This document shows, one piece after another, positions 11,615-23,849 of a stretch of 64,000 bases of DNA. This DNA comes from Chlorella sorokiniana (lineage: Eukaryota; Chlorophyta; Trebouxiophyceae; Chlorellales; Chlorellaceae): NCBI GenBank assembly GCA_025917655.1, contig CP084620.1, positions 3,154,016 through 3,218,015 on the forward strand, given 5' to 3'. A program made the position numbers and the translations under genes. Numbering within the stretch: the stretch's first letter is position 1; each line of letters opens with the position of its first letter. The notes beneath the pieces were generated by a model. It saw nothing but the letters and a program-made list of their open reading frames with translations. It did not search any database and was not told where the DNA came from.

Positions 11615-12646
11615 TGCCCTGCTGGCACCCCCGGCAGCAGCAGCAGGCGCGGCTCCTGTGCGGCGATGGCGCTGCTCCTGCACGGCAGCGGCGCCGCACG
11701 GTGGCCGCCCCCGACCTCGTCGCGGCCCCTCGGCTCCCGTCATGTGCCCCCAGCCTTTCTTATGCCCATTCCTTTCTGCACGTGTGCCCACGTGTTGTAG
11801 CACAGGCAGGCTGTCGCAAGCCCTGGCCGTGCCGTCGGCCGTCCCTTGCGCCCCTTCTCTCCACACTTGCTTGCTGTGCTGTGCTGAGCGTGGAGCCGTG
11901 TGTGCGCATCCCCTCTTGCTGCGCCGCTCCCTGACCCTGCCTGGCGGCTGGCAGGCGCCAGCGTGAACCAGGCATGCTTTGCCAGTTCACTCTGTGCCCC
12001 TTCTCTTGACCCATCTCCTCTTCTACCCGCTGACACAGCATTGATGCCCTGCACCCCGCCTTTCTTTCTGTTGGTGGCACCGCGGTGCTGCACCGTCTGA
12101 CCTGCTCTGGCAGCCAGCAGCTCGTTGCCGCCCTTTCCACCTTGCACGCTCGTCCCTCTGTTATGTTTGCTTGGCGGCTTCAGCAGCCTATGGCGCCAGT
12201 TCCCCGGGCCAGCGCCCGCTCGTTACCCCGCTCCCTTGCTTGGCTGCATGGCCACCCCCATCCCCTTAACCAACCCGGGCTGCTGTAAGGGCATACCCTC
12301 TTGCAGGCTTGTTCTGGCAGAGCAAGGGCACAGCGCGCCTGCGGGAACAGTGAAACTGCGTGGCGCGGCCCTGGCAGGTGTCACCTGCTGGCCAGCGCTG
12401 GCTGTGCCTGGCATACAGGGTGGAATGCGCAACGTCAGCCCAAGCTATTCGGGGAGTTTTGCAAGGGAGGGGATGCGCCGCGAGTGCGCTTTGGGTGCCA
12501 TTATCCACTCTGAGCCAAGCAGTACACCGAGCCAGCAGTGCAGTGCATCTTCAGGCGTGGGAGCACAATGCGGGTTTCCGTGTGATCCAGTTTCAGCCTA
12601 CGGCTCAAGCTTCTGACAGGGCGCGCCTAGGAAGCAGCGAGCAGCC
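11615..12646. other. Intergenic / 3' UTR, bromodomain gene to ABC1 kinase
   Basis: About 1 kb without a recognisable gene. C/T-rich on the + strand, as in other 3' UTRs here. A TGTAA at 12284-12288 may be a poly(A) signal. The promoter of the ABC1 kinase should lie in the last few hundred bases. Confidence 0.45.
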
Positions 12647-15600
12647 ATGCTTCTTGCCACCACAGCTGCGGCTGTGCGGGCGCCTCTGCGTGTCCATGCC
12701 GCAGCGGGCAACAGCACAAGGTGGCAGCAGCCTACCAGGCGGCCTCTCGGCCTGGGCCTGGCCGGCACGGGCCTGCGCCGGCGGTGCAGCCTTATGACGA
12801 AGGAGGTGCGTTGCTGGTTTCCCCGGCGTTGAATTGACATTTATCGGCGACGGATGAGAGCGCTGCCAGCCTGCCCTGTCCGTCTGGGAGCGTCAACCTG
12901 CATCCAGCGGCTTCTCGCCCCACTCCAGCCACCACGCGCGCGTCTTGTCCTCCTTACAGGCCGCCTCCACCGACCAGATCGTGTCCGAGTCCGACGGCAG
13001 CCAGAATGGGACCAACGGCGCACACAGCGCGTCGGGCGCCGGCGCCTCTCCTGCAGCAGATACGCCCTTGGTCATCGGCGACCTGGCTGCTGTGCAGGCC
13101 TCGCTGGAGGCCAAGTACACCGCAGCGAATGGCAGCAATGGCGCCGCTGCAGCCCACGGCAGCAGCAACGGCGCCGCCGCGCCGCGCGTCGGCATCGATC
13201 GATGCCGCCGATGGCGTCGACGGCTTCCTCCCGCCTGAGCAGGCCGGCCAGCTGGAGGCTGCCGCCCAGGAGGCTCTGGCTGAGCGTGAGGCACACAGCA
13301 AGAGCAACGGCGCGGCGGCCGCCGCAGCCGCTGCCGCCCGGCCGCCGCAGCCGCCGCAGCCGCCTCGCTCTCCGCCAAGGGCACCCCGTATGCGGAGCCA
13401 GGCGGGCGCTGGAGCCAGTTCAAGACGTACTCCACCTTCCAGCGCACCTGGGAAATCTGGAGCTTCGGCCTCACCTTCTTCTTCAAGCTCTGGTGGGCAG
13501 CCAGAAGCGGCGCTGCGTCGCTATCTGGTGCCTGCCGCTGGGGCTTGGCCCGCCCTCCCTCTTTGGATGCCTGCTGGCGTTTGGCGTTTTGCCTTGTCCC
13601 CGGCTGGCCCCTGCAAATACCCTGCTCCACCTGATCACTTCATACCACCACTGTGCCGATTCCTTTCCACCAGGCGCATCAACCAGAAGTGGGCCTACGG
13701 CAAGGAGGGCATGACAGAGGCGGCGGTCTCGGCCAAGCGCTCCGAGCTGGCGGCGTGGCTGCGGGAGGGCCTGGTCAAGCTGGGGCCCACCTTCATCAAG
13801 GCAAGCGTCCTGTGTGGTGCCTGTTGCAACGGTGACCTTCCCGGTGCTCCTGCCAGCCGGCTGCCGCCGCCGTTTCCCCAGCTCACAGCCTCCTTGCATG
13901 GCCATCGTCTGCAGATTGGGCAGCAGTTCTCCACGCGGGTGGATGTTCTGAGCCAGGAGTTCATTCGGGAGCTGGAGAAGCTGCAGGTGGGCGACTGAAG
14001 CAACATGAAATTAACGCGGTGCTCTTGTTCAGCAAGGACACTTCGTGGCAGGCTGGGGTGCGCAGCAGGCGATGCCGCGCTGGCACAGATGGATGTCGAG
14101 CGCCGCGCGGCGGCCAGGCGCCTGCGCTTCTCCCAAGCCGTCATGCATGCACACACGTCGGAGCTGAGAGCTGGTTGCCATGCAGGACAATGTGCCGCCT
14201 TTTGAGAGCGAGACGGCGCGGCGCATCGTGGAGACCACGCTGGGCGCGCCCGTCGACACCCTGTTTGAGGAGTTTGACCCGCAGCCCATCGCCGCCGCCT
14301 CGCTGGGACAGGTCCACGTGGCAAAGGTGCGGCCTGGTGTGCCCTCCAAGCGCAGGCTCGGGGCAGTGCTTTCAACGTTGATGCCGAGCATGGGCGGGGC
14401 GCATGCTCGGCAGATGGCAATGCACCGACGACGTTGCTCAAGCGCATGCACACCGCTCCCCCAAAGACCCTGGCCCTTGCTGCACCAAACCTGGGCAGCG
14501 CGCTCGTCTGTGCGTCGGCCCACCCGCGCTTTCCACCCGCCCCGCCGCCCCCTGCAGGTCCGGGGCGAGAAGGTGGTGGTGAAGGTGCAGCGGCCCGGCC
14601 TCAAGGAGCTGTTTGACATCGACCTGAAGAACGTGCGGGTGCTGGCGCAGCTGCTGCAGAAGGTGGGCATGCTGGCCGGTACCAGGTTGACTGTCTGAGA
14701 CTGGTTGGTCCCGCGTGGGTGTTTGTCGCACGTGGAGAGAAGAGAAGGGGCTGGGGCGGGCCTGCAGGGCGCCTGCGGCCCGTGGCATGGCTCGTGCCCG
14801 CTCGCCTCCCTCCGCGGTTTTCCCACCGATTTCCTTTCTTCCTGGCAGGTGGACCCCAAGAGCGACGGCGCCGCCCGCGACTGGGTGGCCATCTACGACG
14901 AGTGCTCCCGCATCCTCTACCAGGAGATCGACTACCGGCTGGAGGGCGCCAACGCAGACCGCTTCAGGTGGGCGCCCGCTGCCACGCGGATTGTGCTAAC
15001 CGCAGCTGCCGCAGCCGCGGGCTGTTGTGTGGGTATGTGGGTGCTGGGGGAGGGGGCGAGATGCAGCCAGAATGTGCCCGTCCTGCCCCCCCCCACACTG
15101 GCTCTCACCCCCTCGTCGCTTTCCCTTCCTGTTGTGTTTCTATGGCTGGCCTTGCAGGGAGAACTTCAAGGCCACCCCCTGGGTGAAGGTGCCGCGCGTG
15201 ATGTGGGAGCTCTCCTCCTCCCAGGTGCTGACCATGGAGTACACCCCGGCGTGAAGATCAACCGGGGTGAGGCGCGTGCTGGCGGCGGTGCACGGGCTGC
15301 TTCCGCCACTTGTGGGTGCTGGCACGTATGGGACGCATCCACCACTTGTGGGTACTGGTTACTCTTCAAGTTTGTGGCGTCTGCATCAGCAAGGCATGCG
15401 CCTGGAAGGAGGGGCCGCAGCCAGCGCAAGCTCTCGGTGCAGCTGTCGCGCGGAGTGTCGGCCGTGTTGACCGGTCAACCCTTCCTCCCCCTCGCAGTCA
15501 AGGAGCTGGACCGCCTGGGCGTGGACCGCACGGTGCTGGCGCAGCGCGCCGTCGAGTCCTACCTGCAGCAGCTGCTCAACCACGGATTCTTCCACGCCGG

Positions 15601-18514
15601 TGGGTGGGCTGGCTTCCCTCGGTTGGGGGAGGGGGTGGGGGGGCGCTTTCGGTTGGGCAAATGGGATGGTGGGCTGCTGGCTTCTTGGGCAGGGGATGGT
15701 GGGACATTGGCTTTCGCACAGGGGAGGGTGGGCTGCTGGCTGGGCGGATGTGAAGGAGGGCCGCAGGGCGGGCCAGCAAGGCAGGCCTCCCACCTCCCCA
15801 CGCCGCACCCAGGCAGAGAGGTGCCGGCTGCGACAAGCCTGCGGTCTCTGCACCCTTGTGCACGAGGGCGACCCATGAAGTGATGACATATCAAGTTTAT
15901 GAAGCTTTGAATGCCCCCACTGCCCCTTTCCCCCACAGACCCCCACCCTGGCAACATTGCCGTGGATGCGGCGGAGGGCGGGCGCCTGATCTACTACGAT
16001 TTTGGCATGATGGGCTCCATCCCATCAGACATCCGGTGAGCGCCTGGGTGGGGGCCTTCGCCCATTGCTCGCTGCCTCGACGGGTGACGTCAGAAACATA
16101 GACCCCGGCCTGCTTGTTTCTCAGCCGTGGAGCCTGTGTGAAGAGCGGCATGGCGGGGCAACAAAGTGTCTTGCAGCCCCCATGCGCCAGTAGCTGGCGT
16201 GCCCCTGCGGCAGCTTCTGCAGTTTCTCACTGCGTACCACACGACGTCCCCCTGCGCTCCTGCAGCGGCGGCCTGCTGGAGCTGTTTTACGGCGTGTATG
16301 AGAAGGACAGCGACAAGTGCCTGGACGCGCTGGTCAAGGTGGGTGCTGCCTGGAGTTGACCGGCGTCTGACTGCTGGCTTCACTGGGCCCCACCTTGCCG
16401 GCCTGCCTGCATGTGCGTGCGCCCTGCTGACCATCTTGCGCTTCTGGCCCTGGCTGCGCTCCCGTCAACAACGCAGATGGGCGTGCTGGTGCCCGGCGGC
16501 GACCGGACGGCGGTGAAGCGCACCGCTGACTTCTTCCTCTCCCAGTTCACCGAGCGGCTGGAGGCGCAGGTGCGGCTCTTTGCGCTCTTACTGTGTGGCC
16601 GGCAGGCTGCTGGTGTGTGCGCGTGCGTGTGCGATGCACCCTCGCTTCCTGCCGTACTGACCACCTGAGCCGTCGACCGTGGAGGCGCTTTGCCTGCTCT
16701 GCCGACGCATGCCGCCCACCCCCGGGCTGACGCTTTCTCTCTCAACCCTCGTCCCCTCTGATTCCGTCAATCCTCTCCGTCAATCCTCGCCGCCGCAGAA
16801 GCGGGAGCGTCGCTCCAACAAGGACTACGGCAAGTCGTTCAAGGCGCAGCCCAGCGCGGAGGACAAGAAGGCCAAGCGCAAGCAGATCCTTTCCTCCATC
16901 GGCGAGGACCTGCTGGTGGCCTCCGCCGACAAGCCCTTCCGCTTCCCTGCCACCTTCACCTGTGAGCGCCTGCTGCGCCTGCTGGGCCTGCTGCGCTGTA
17001 GAGCACGCCCCCAGCCTGCGAGGCGGGGCATGCGTCGTTTTTTGTGTTTGCAACGGGAGACGCTGCCCGGCCGCAACCCTCACTCACTCGCTGCCACCCG
17101 CCGCGCTGCCACCCCGCCCGCCTCCCTGCCCTGCAGTCGTGGTGCGCTCCTTCACCGTGCTGGACGGCATTGGCAAGGGCCTGAACGCTCGCTTCGACAT
17201 GACCGAGATTGCGGGTGCGTTCGACAGGGGATGACTGAGATGGACCTAGTTTGACCAGTTGGGGGGATCCTCGTCGGTCGGTGACTGGCAGGGTTTGAGC
17301 GACGACGGCCACACGGGTGCTCGCTGCCAGCGGTGGTGGCTGCCCGCCTGCCTGCCTGCCGCTGCTCCACACCTACTGGCCCGACCTTGCCTGGCGTGTG
17401 TTTTGTGCCCTGCCCTGCAGCGCCCTACGCGCGGCAGCTGCTGCTGGAGGGCTCCTCGCTGCAGGACGCGCAGCTGGCCAAGATGAAGCGCGACTTCCTG
17501 GCGGGCGCGCAGCGGCAGGTGAGGGTCCCCGCGGGCTGCTGGACGCCCGCCGACGCAATGTCAGCTGCCTTGCGCATCCATGCTCTGCCTGCCTGCCCTT
17601 CAGCACAGCTCAACGCCCTCCTCCGCATGCATGCCATCATGCGACGCTGCCCCCCTTGCTTCTGTTCACCCCCACTATTGTCTGGTGTTTGCAGAACCGC
17701 GCGGTGGTCAACCTGTTCAAGGGCCCCAACATGATCGAGGACACCTACACCACACTGCAGCAGCTGGAGCGCGGCGACCTCAAGCTGCGAGTTCGTGCGC
17801 TGGAGGCAGAGCGCGCACTGACGCGCGTGGCGGTGAGCACGCTCCGCTTCTCTGCGTTCTTGGCATTGTTGCGGGTCTTCTGTGTTGAAAGCGCTGCTCT
17901 GGCTGCCGGGACGGCTGCTGCGTGGCCACTCGCGGCGCTGCGAGCTTTGCCGACGCAGCTGGAGGCTGTCCCCTGTCCTCAATTTTCATAGTCCTAACAC
18001 CCCCCACCCCCCCACCCTTCCTGCTTTCCTCCCGCAGTCCATGCAGAAGGCCATGATGAGCGGCCTGGCGGCCTCCATGCTGGTCAACATGGGCACTGTG
18101 TTCAGGTGCGGGGCCCAGCCTGCCAGCCTTTCCTGGCAGCTGGAGTGCGGCTGGGTGCTGGGGGGCGGGCTGGGTGCTGGGTGCTGATCCCAGAGGCCGC
18201 CTGGCTGGCATGCCGAGGGGTGCCTGGTAGCCGCTGTTTTCGCGGCCAGCAGCTTCGCACTCCCTTTTTCTGTTGGCTTGCTCGTAGTTCTCATTCAAAT
18301 GCACCACGCATGTTGCTGTTCTCCTGAAATCGTTCTGCCAAGAGGCTGAGTTTCCGCGTCCCTCCCCCACGCCTGCCGCAGCGTGTCGGCTATGGCCACC
18401 GCCGCGTCGCTGTCGTTTGGCGGCGCCGCGCTGCTCGGCTTTGCCACCCTGGCATCCCTGCTCAAGGTGCGGTCGCTGGAGAAGAAGGAGGCGCAGCTGA
18501 CGGGTGCGGCATGA
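12647..18514 (+). CDS. ABC1K7/8 (OSA1)-type plastid atypical kinase, UbiB family
   Basis: Plastid-envelope ABC1 kinase of the cyanobacterial sll1770 / Arabidopsis ABC1K7-8 group, linked in plants to lipid, iron and oxidative-stress responses. Eighteen exons: 12647-12805, 12960-13492, 13674-13800, 13915-13986, 14186-14326, 14558-14662, 14849-14967, 15158-15266, 15498-15599, 15939-16035, 16266-16338, 16477-16569, 16799-16961, 17137-17214, 17421-17518, 17695-17832, 18038-18105 and 18382-18514, about 800 residues (OSA1 is 761). After a transit peptide and a low-complexity Ala/Ser/Asn region come [16 protein letters not shown], the Ala-rich loop AAASLGQVH, Lys motif [10 protein letters not shown], catalytic HADPHPGNI, metal-binding [24 protein letters not shown] and ITEIA-like MTEIA. 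Two hydrophobic segments lie near the C-terminus, ending in LTGAA. Exon 3 ends in a GC donor (13801). One-base breaks: two in exon 2 (near 13190 and 13340) and one in exon 8 (near 15249, EYTPGVKIN). Confidence 0.94.
15600..15780 (+). repeat. G-rich degenerate minisatellite in an ABC1 kinase intron
   Basis: Repeated GGGATGGTGGG, GGGCTGCTGGCT and GGGCAGGGGA blocks within the intron after exon 9. The unit is irregular. It has no coding content and carries several G-runs able to form a G-quadruplex in the transcript. Confidence 0.6.
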
Positions 18515-19402
18515 GCGCGTCGGGTCGGGCTTGTCGGTCGCGGCTTGGCCGACTGTTTGACCGCGATGTGATCCTTCTACGCGAAGCACGTTGCCGCCCC
18601 AGAGCCGCGTGTCGTCCTGCTGGCCCCTGTACTCTAGCACCGCTTCCCCCTTTTTTGCTCGGATTTTCCTTGCTCTTTGCGCTGCTTTTTGTTCTCCGCT
18701 CCTCGCTGGCGGCTGCGGCTGCCGCCCCTGCTGATCGCCCCGCAACCCACGATGCTTTGCTCTGTGCGGCGGCGGCCCAGCCGCGCGCCCCCGCCGCACC
18801 ACACCCCTTCCGATCCCCTTTGTCAAATGACCGTTTAATGCCATCCAGCACTCTCCCACCTTTGCGGGCCTTTCATTATAAGAATCCCGCTCAGCCTGCC
18901 CAACCCTAGCCTCCCTGAGAGTGGCCAAGGGCAGGCGGGTCGTAGCGTCCGCGGCAAGGCACCCGCCCCTCCTTGCTGCCTCCCACCCTTGCTCCAGCCC
19001 CACAAATGTATGAGTCGAGGCACCCGTCTTTCGAACATTCTCCGGCCCTTTTGCTGACCCGTCCTGCTGCATGCGGGCATCGCGACCACGGCCGGACAGC
19101 ATTGCCCGTCCCCGTCTGCCTCGCTGTGCCGCCGCCGCTTCCAACAGCGTGCAGCCCCGTATGCGTCTCCCTAAGACCTCTCGACTCGACCCATCCCATT
19201 CTGATGTGCGTTTTTATGTGAAACCGCAATTGGCAGTCATGATCTAGCGCATGCAGCCGGAGAGTGAGCGTTCCTGTCCTGTCCGTGGGCAGGGCAGGGC
19301 AGGCGGCAGCGGGGACAGCACGCGAGTTGTCAGGCTGCCCCACGGGCTTTCAGGCGGCCCTGTGCATCGGATCGCTTTCATCAGATCACTTTGTATTTAA
19401 GG
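18515..19402. other. Intergenic region after the ABC1 kinase
   Basis: About 890 bases with 3' UTR character, then the upstream region of the Nudix/dsRBD gene. Long open frames on the minus strand here are GC-driven and show no family similarity. Confidence 0.45.
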
Positions 19403-21317
19403 ATGGCAGTAGGCAGCCGCGACGAAGACAAGGGGGCGGGAGGCCCCCGCACTCGTTACGGCGTCATCTGCCTGACGCACGGCAACGCCAAAGTAGCTCT
19501 CGTGCGTTCCAATGCTACTGAAACATGGCAGTTTCCATCTGTCTTGCTAGACCGCGACGCGGAGCCCTTGGAGGAGCAATTGGAGGCAGCCCTGGATGTA
19601 GCGCAGCAGCAACTGGGCATAGATGTTACGGAGCATCTGTGTTCGCAGCCAGTCATCCACGTGAGCTCGGCCAAGGCTTCCTCCTGCCGCCGCCGCCGCT
19701 GCCCACTGCCGCCGCCCCGCTGGAAACCAAAGCTTTCCCTGTCCCTTCAACTTTGTCCCAGGCTCTGGGGCCGGAGCCCCGCGTCTCTACAAAGTTTTTC
19801 ATGGCTTTCAACGTGCCAGAGGCGCCCCTGGCACCCGCCACGCCCATGGGGGCAGGAGCGGCGCAGGGCGCTCCTGCCGCCTCCTGGGAGGACTTACAGG
19901 TGGGGCCCTGCGCGTTGCGGGCCTGGCAGGACATAAATCATTTTTTGCAGTACAGTGCAGCGGGAAATGTTCGACGGCTGGTCGCCTCCATGCAGGGGAA
20001 ACAGCTGCGAGCGCTGTTCGGGCCGCCTGCCCTTCGAAACGCGCCCTGTCATCCCTCGCTCCCTTTCTGCCGCCTTGCCGAAGCTAGGGGCCTGTCTTTT
20101 GCTCCCTTCGCTCCCCTTGCTGCGCCCTGCAGGGCTTGCTGGAGGAGACGGCGCAAGAGGCGGTGGCCGGCAACCAGCTGGTGGCGGTGCTGCGCCAGCT
20201 GCAGTCCATGGCCAAGCGGTGGGTGCGGCAGGGGGTGCACCCAAAGCCACTCGTGCCCTGTACAGCTGCCCCGCCTCAACCCGAGGCCTGCTGGCCGGCC
20301 AAAGCCCCGCCCTCGCGTCTGCCGTGGTGGCCGGCTTCACCTATGCCGCGTGTACTGCCCCGACCGCAGGCGGTACGAGCTGCTCATGCCGGCGGACGAC
20401 GGCTACCAGGAGGTGGCGGCGCTGCTGAGCTGGCACGAGGGCGGCCCCTGGCGCGGGCCACACCCCAAGGCCTTCTTGGAGCAACACTGCCGGGACCACC
20501 GGGTACGTTGCTTTTTCTTTGGTGCGTCCTGTTTCAGTGTTCTATTCTCTCAGTTTCAGTGGGGAGGGGGTGCTTATTTGGGCGACGGCAAGGGAGGTGC
20601 CGCCGGAATGCGGCCCTGCACGGACGGGCGTGCAGGCAGTACCAGTTGCCAGCCAGCAGGGCTGCTGGCTGCTGCTGGCCGCTGGTGCCACGCATGCCTC
20701 GCTGCGGTGCCCTCTCCCAGCCCCCGACGCCATCATTAGGCTGCTCCCTGCTTGGCAGCAGCACAGCAACGCACCCGCACTGCCTCCTCCAACTGTGCCG
20801 CAGCTCCCCGCCCCCGCCTTCAACGTCTTTGAGCACAACCGCGGCGGCGGCGGCGGCGGCGGCGCGAGCGGCGCGAGCGGCGGCGACGCCAAGCGCACCC
20901 ACTTCTGCGCCACGGCCATCCTGCCGCACCTGGCGCTGCAGCTGACCCCGACGCCGTCTACACCTCGCCCGTCGACGCGCTCGAAAAACGCGGCGCTGCT
21001 GGCGCTGCTGTACCTGTTGGGGGCGCTGGAGCCCGACTGCCCGCTGGTGCACTACGCCCCTGCGGGCGACATGGCGCAGGCGAGTGGGGAGGGTCGCTGC
21101 GCATGCTTGTGTGTGCATGGGTGGCGCTTGGAGCCGTGTTGTTTGGTGGCGTTTTTGTGTATCCACTTGGGGTGTTGGGTGGTGTATGTGGCTGTGTTTA
21201 ACGGGGATTAGGGATGAGGGGCTGGCGTGTGTGTGTAGGTAGGCAGGCCAGCCTGGGGCTGTGAACTTGCTGCCACCGCCTCACGGCTGTGTAACCATAC
21301 CACATTCTATTGGGCTG

Positions 21318-21359
<42 letters not shown>

Positions 21360-22425
21360 CACGGTGATGCTCGCGTGCAGGTGCCCCACGCGTTTGTGAC
21401 CGAGCACGAGCTGCGGCAGGGGGCGGTGGCGGTGGCGGGGAGGCGGATCGGGCCAAGCGGGAGCTGGAAAAGCAGGTGGCACTCCGCCGCTGCGGCTCTC
21501 TGGTTCCCCTCTCTTGTTGCCTCCTTCGGTCCCCGTCCTGGGGCCTCTGCTTCTATGCATGGTCAGCTGCGATGGGATACCCTCCCCCACACACCGCACC
21601 GCATATACACACTCACCAGTTTGTTGTGCACTCATTATTTGATTCCTTGCGCTCCCTCCCCGTAGGTCCAGCGTGAGCAGGCGGCGCTGCAACGGCGCAT
21701 GGACGAGCTGAAGCGACAGCAAGCAGCGCTGGCAGCCGGCGGCGTGCCCGCGGCGGCTGCGTCGCAGGGCGTCGCCACCAACGGCGGCGGCGAGCGGGCG
21801 GCCAAGCGGGCCAAGGCGGATAAGCCGCCGCCGGGGGTGGCGTCGGCGCTGGTGCAGATCCCGCTGGACAGGCACCCGCTCATGGTGCGCCCCACTCTCC
21901 TCTGCTTCTTGCTGCCCATGTCAGCCTGTTTTTCCTCTGTTGTTGCTCCATCGTATGCGCGCAGCGCTTTCTCCCGCCCCTTCCTCCTCCCCGCTCACCC
22001 ACCCCCTCAACCGGCCCGCCCACCATCCCCACCAGCAGACCCTGAAGGAGCTCTGCGACAAGTGCCGCTTCGCGCCGCCGCGGTACGAGGAGGTGCGGGG
22101 GCAGGACGGGCGGTACACCATGGCCGTACTGCTGCCAGAGGTGAGCTCCGCTGCAGCGAGGGCACAAGTGAGCTGCCGGGATGCCTGACCATTGTTGCGA
22201 GCACACGATGGGGCGCGTATGCAGGCTTGGGCCAGGCAAAGCTGTGCTCCTGCCAGACCAGCTTGACTGCCCCGGCTGACAGCCAGCTGTTCTGCCTGCT
22301 GCTCCTGCCAGGCGGGGCTGCCACGCGTCTCCGGCGCACCCTGCGACGACCGCAAGCAGGCCAAGTTCCTGGCAGCAGAGGCGGCGGTGGCTGAGCTGCG
22401 GCGGCGGTACCCCTCGGCCGAGTAG
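19403..22425 (+). CDS. Degenerate Nudix domain joined to dsRNA-binding domains
   Basis: Role unknown; an RNA-binding regulator is inferred. Exons: 19403-19660, 19762-~19899, 20133-20218, 20370-20502, ~20804-21079, 21381-21475, 21666-21884, 22039-22140 and 22312-22425. The N-terminus (RYGVICLTHGNAKVALVRS, then WQFPSVLLD) has the Nudix beta-strand pattern of Dcp2-type enzymes. Where the Nudix box should read RExxEE it has ALDVAQQQLGID, so the metal ligands are absent. A middle exon (FCATAILPHLALQL through SKNAALLALLYLLGAL) resembles a Dicer-dimer/dsRBD fold. A coiled coil rich in Arg/Glu/Gln follows (RAKRELEKQ, REQAALQRRMDELKRQQ), then a KRAKADK basic patch. The last two exons form a dsRBD: TLKELCDKCRFAPPRYEE, GRYTMAVLLPE and RKQAKFLAAEAAVAEL. 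The intron after 21079 has a GC donor. One frame break lies near 21440-21450. Joins around exons 2-3 and the exon 5 start are uncertain. Confidence 0.6.
21322..21357 (+). repeat. (CA)n microsatellite
   Basis: About 18 CA units within the intron before exon 6 of the Nudix/dsRBD gene, just upstream of the acceptor. On the transcript it is CA-rich, a class of sequence that can influence splicing. Confidence 0.95.
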
Positions 22426-22854
22426 CACCGCCCTGCTGCCCATTCTCTGCATGCGTTCAGGGCACAACCGCTTGCTGTGCATTGCAATGCCGGCTGCCTG
22501 CGAGCGCCTGTTACGTTTTGCAAAGTCGAACGGAGCAGCAGCTCTTCAGCTGTTGGAAAAGCAGGTTTGACAGGTGATTGGACGAGGAACGTGTGATGGC
22601 TGGTGGGTGTCAGGTCAGAAAGAGAGGGGGCTGACGAAAGAAAGGTAAGGTCCAGGCAGGGACATCGAGCGGCTGGAAAGAGGGGTGCCTGTCTTCTGGG
22701 GGAGACAAGGAAGGCCTTGACAGATGAATTTGCTGCAGCGCCAAGCGGTGCGTCACAGCAGCCAGGACACGCCCAGGCAACTCCTGGGTGGCGCGCCAAT
22801 CAGCTGCTCACAGCGACGGCCCCAATCACCATGCGGTACAGCTGCGCGGGGCCT
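22426..22854. other. Convergent intergenic region
   Basis: About 430 bases between the 3' ends of the Nudix/dsRBD gene (+) and the deaminase (-). No gene is recognised. Confidence 0.5.
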
Positions 22855-23849
22855 TCAGTAGTGCACGGTGTCTGGCTTATCGTAGTACTGCTTCCACACC
22901 TCCACCGCCTCCTCCTGCATCATCTTGCTGCATTTAATCGCGCGCTGATCCTCCGGCTTCTGCAGCTCACCCAGGAAGTCGCTGTCCTCAAACCTGCAAG
23001 ACAGGAAGTCCCATGGAGGGTTCGTGAGAGATGTGACGGGAGGGATGGAACGAGCACCAGGACACACGCCTGGAAGGCCCCGGGAAACGCAAGACAGGAC
23101 ATGCGGGGCAGCAGCACAGCCGAGCGGTGGTCGACGCGCGCAGTAGGGCTGGCAGGGCGGGCCGCGGGGCGGGGCGGCGCGGGGCCCGGCGGCAAGGCGG
23201 CAGCCAGGGAAGTGCAGGGGGAGTGGCGGGCGGTGGAGCGGCGGCGGCAAGCGGTACACACCTGCCGTACTTCAGCACGTCCTGGTAGGTGGCCGCGTAG
23301 TAGACGTGGTCCACGCGGGCCCACATGCATGCGGTGTAGCACATGGGGCAGGGCTGGGCGGAGGTGTAGACGACGCAGCCGGGAGGTGGGGGAGGTGCGC
23401 TTGGCGCACGCCGCGCGGATCGCCTCCATCTCGCCGTGCCTGGAAAGTTTGCAAAAGGGCAGGCAAACGGGCAGGTGCAAGCATCTCGAGGAGCGGCGTG
23501 TTTTGGACGCAGCAAGGAGGAGCGGGGCTGGCAGAGTGTGTCCCTGCTTTGTGGGTGACCGGTGCTGCGGCCCCCTGCCTCCAACCCCACCAAAGACCTC
23601 GTCGCGGGCCCCCGCCTGTCTCACAAACCGCATCCAGGAAAGCAGTGCTTCCCGCCCGCTCTCACCAGGTTGGGTCGTTGTTCTTCACCACCTTGTTGTA
23701 ACCCTCCCCCACCACCTCGCCGCTCGCGGCGTCCACCACCAGCGCCCGAAGCACCCGCCCGTCATCTCCACCAGGCCGCCCTGCGCCGACAGCTCTATGG
23801 CGCGCTTCATGTGGCCCTCGTGGCCCGGGGGAAGGGAGGGGCCGGACAT
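22855..23849 (-). CDS. Guanine-deaminase-like enzyme (cytidine deaminase fold)
   Basis: Zinc hydrolase of the CDA superfamily, closest in layout to bacterial-type guanine deaminase (guanine to xanthine) and related to plant guanosine deaminase. Exons: 23849-23667, 23439-23262 and 22993-22855, about 166 residues, the usual size for GuaD. Motifs: MKRAIELSAQGGL, VVGEGYNKVVKNNDPT, the zinc/proton-shuttle motif HGEMEAIR, then the zinc cysteines in QPCPMCYTACMWARVDHVYY. The C-terminus FLGELQKPEDQRAIKC is like bacterial GuaD. The start at 23849 gives a short leader, MSGPSLPPGHEGH. Two one-base breaks occur, in exon 1 near 23750 (FGALVVD) and in exon 2 near 23385-23400 (before GCVVYTS). Guanine is the favoured substrate, but nucleosides or tRNA cannot be excluded from sequence alone. 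Confidence 0.82.

Noticed and set aside
17780-19144. Long minus-strand open frame (about 454 codons)
   Set aside because: It overlaps the last exons of the well-supported ABC1 kinase. Its composition is the Arg/Gly/Ala-rich pattern expected from reading GC-rich DNA on the wrong strand.
21322-21357. CA repeat as a mobile-element end
   Set aside because: Plain microsatellite inside an intron, without flanking target-site duplication or element sequence.
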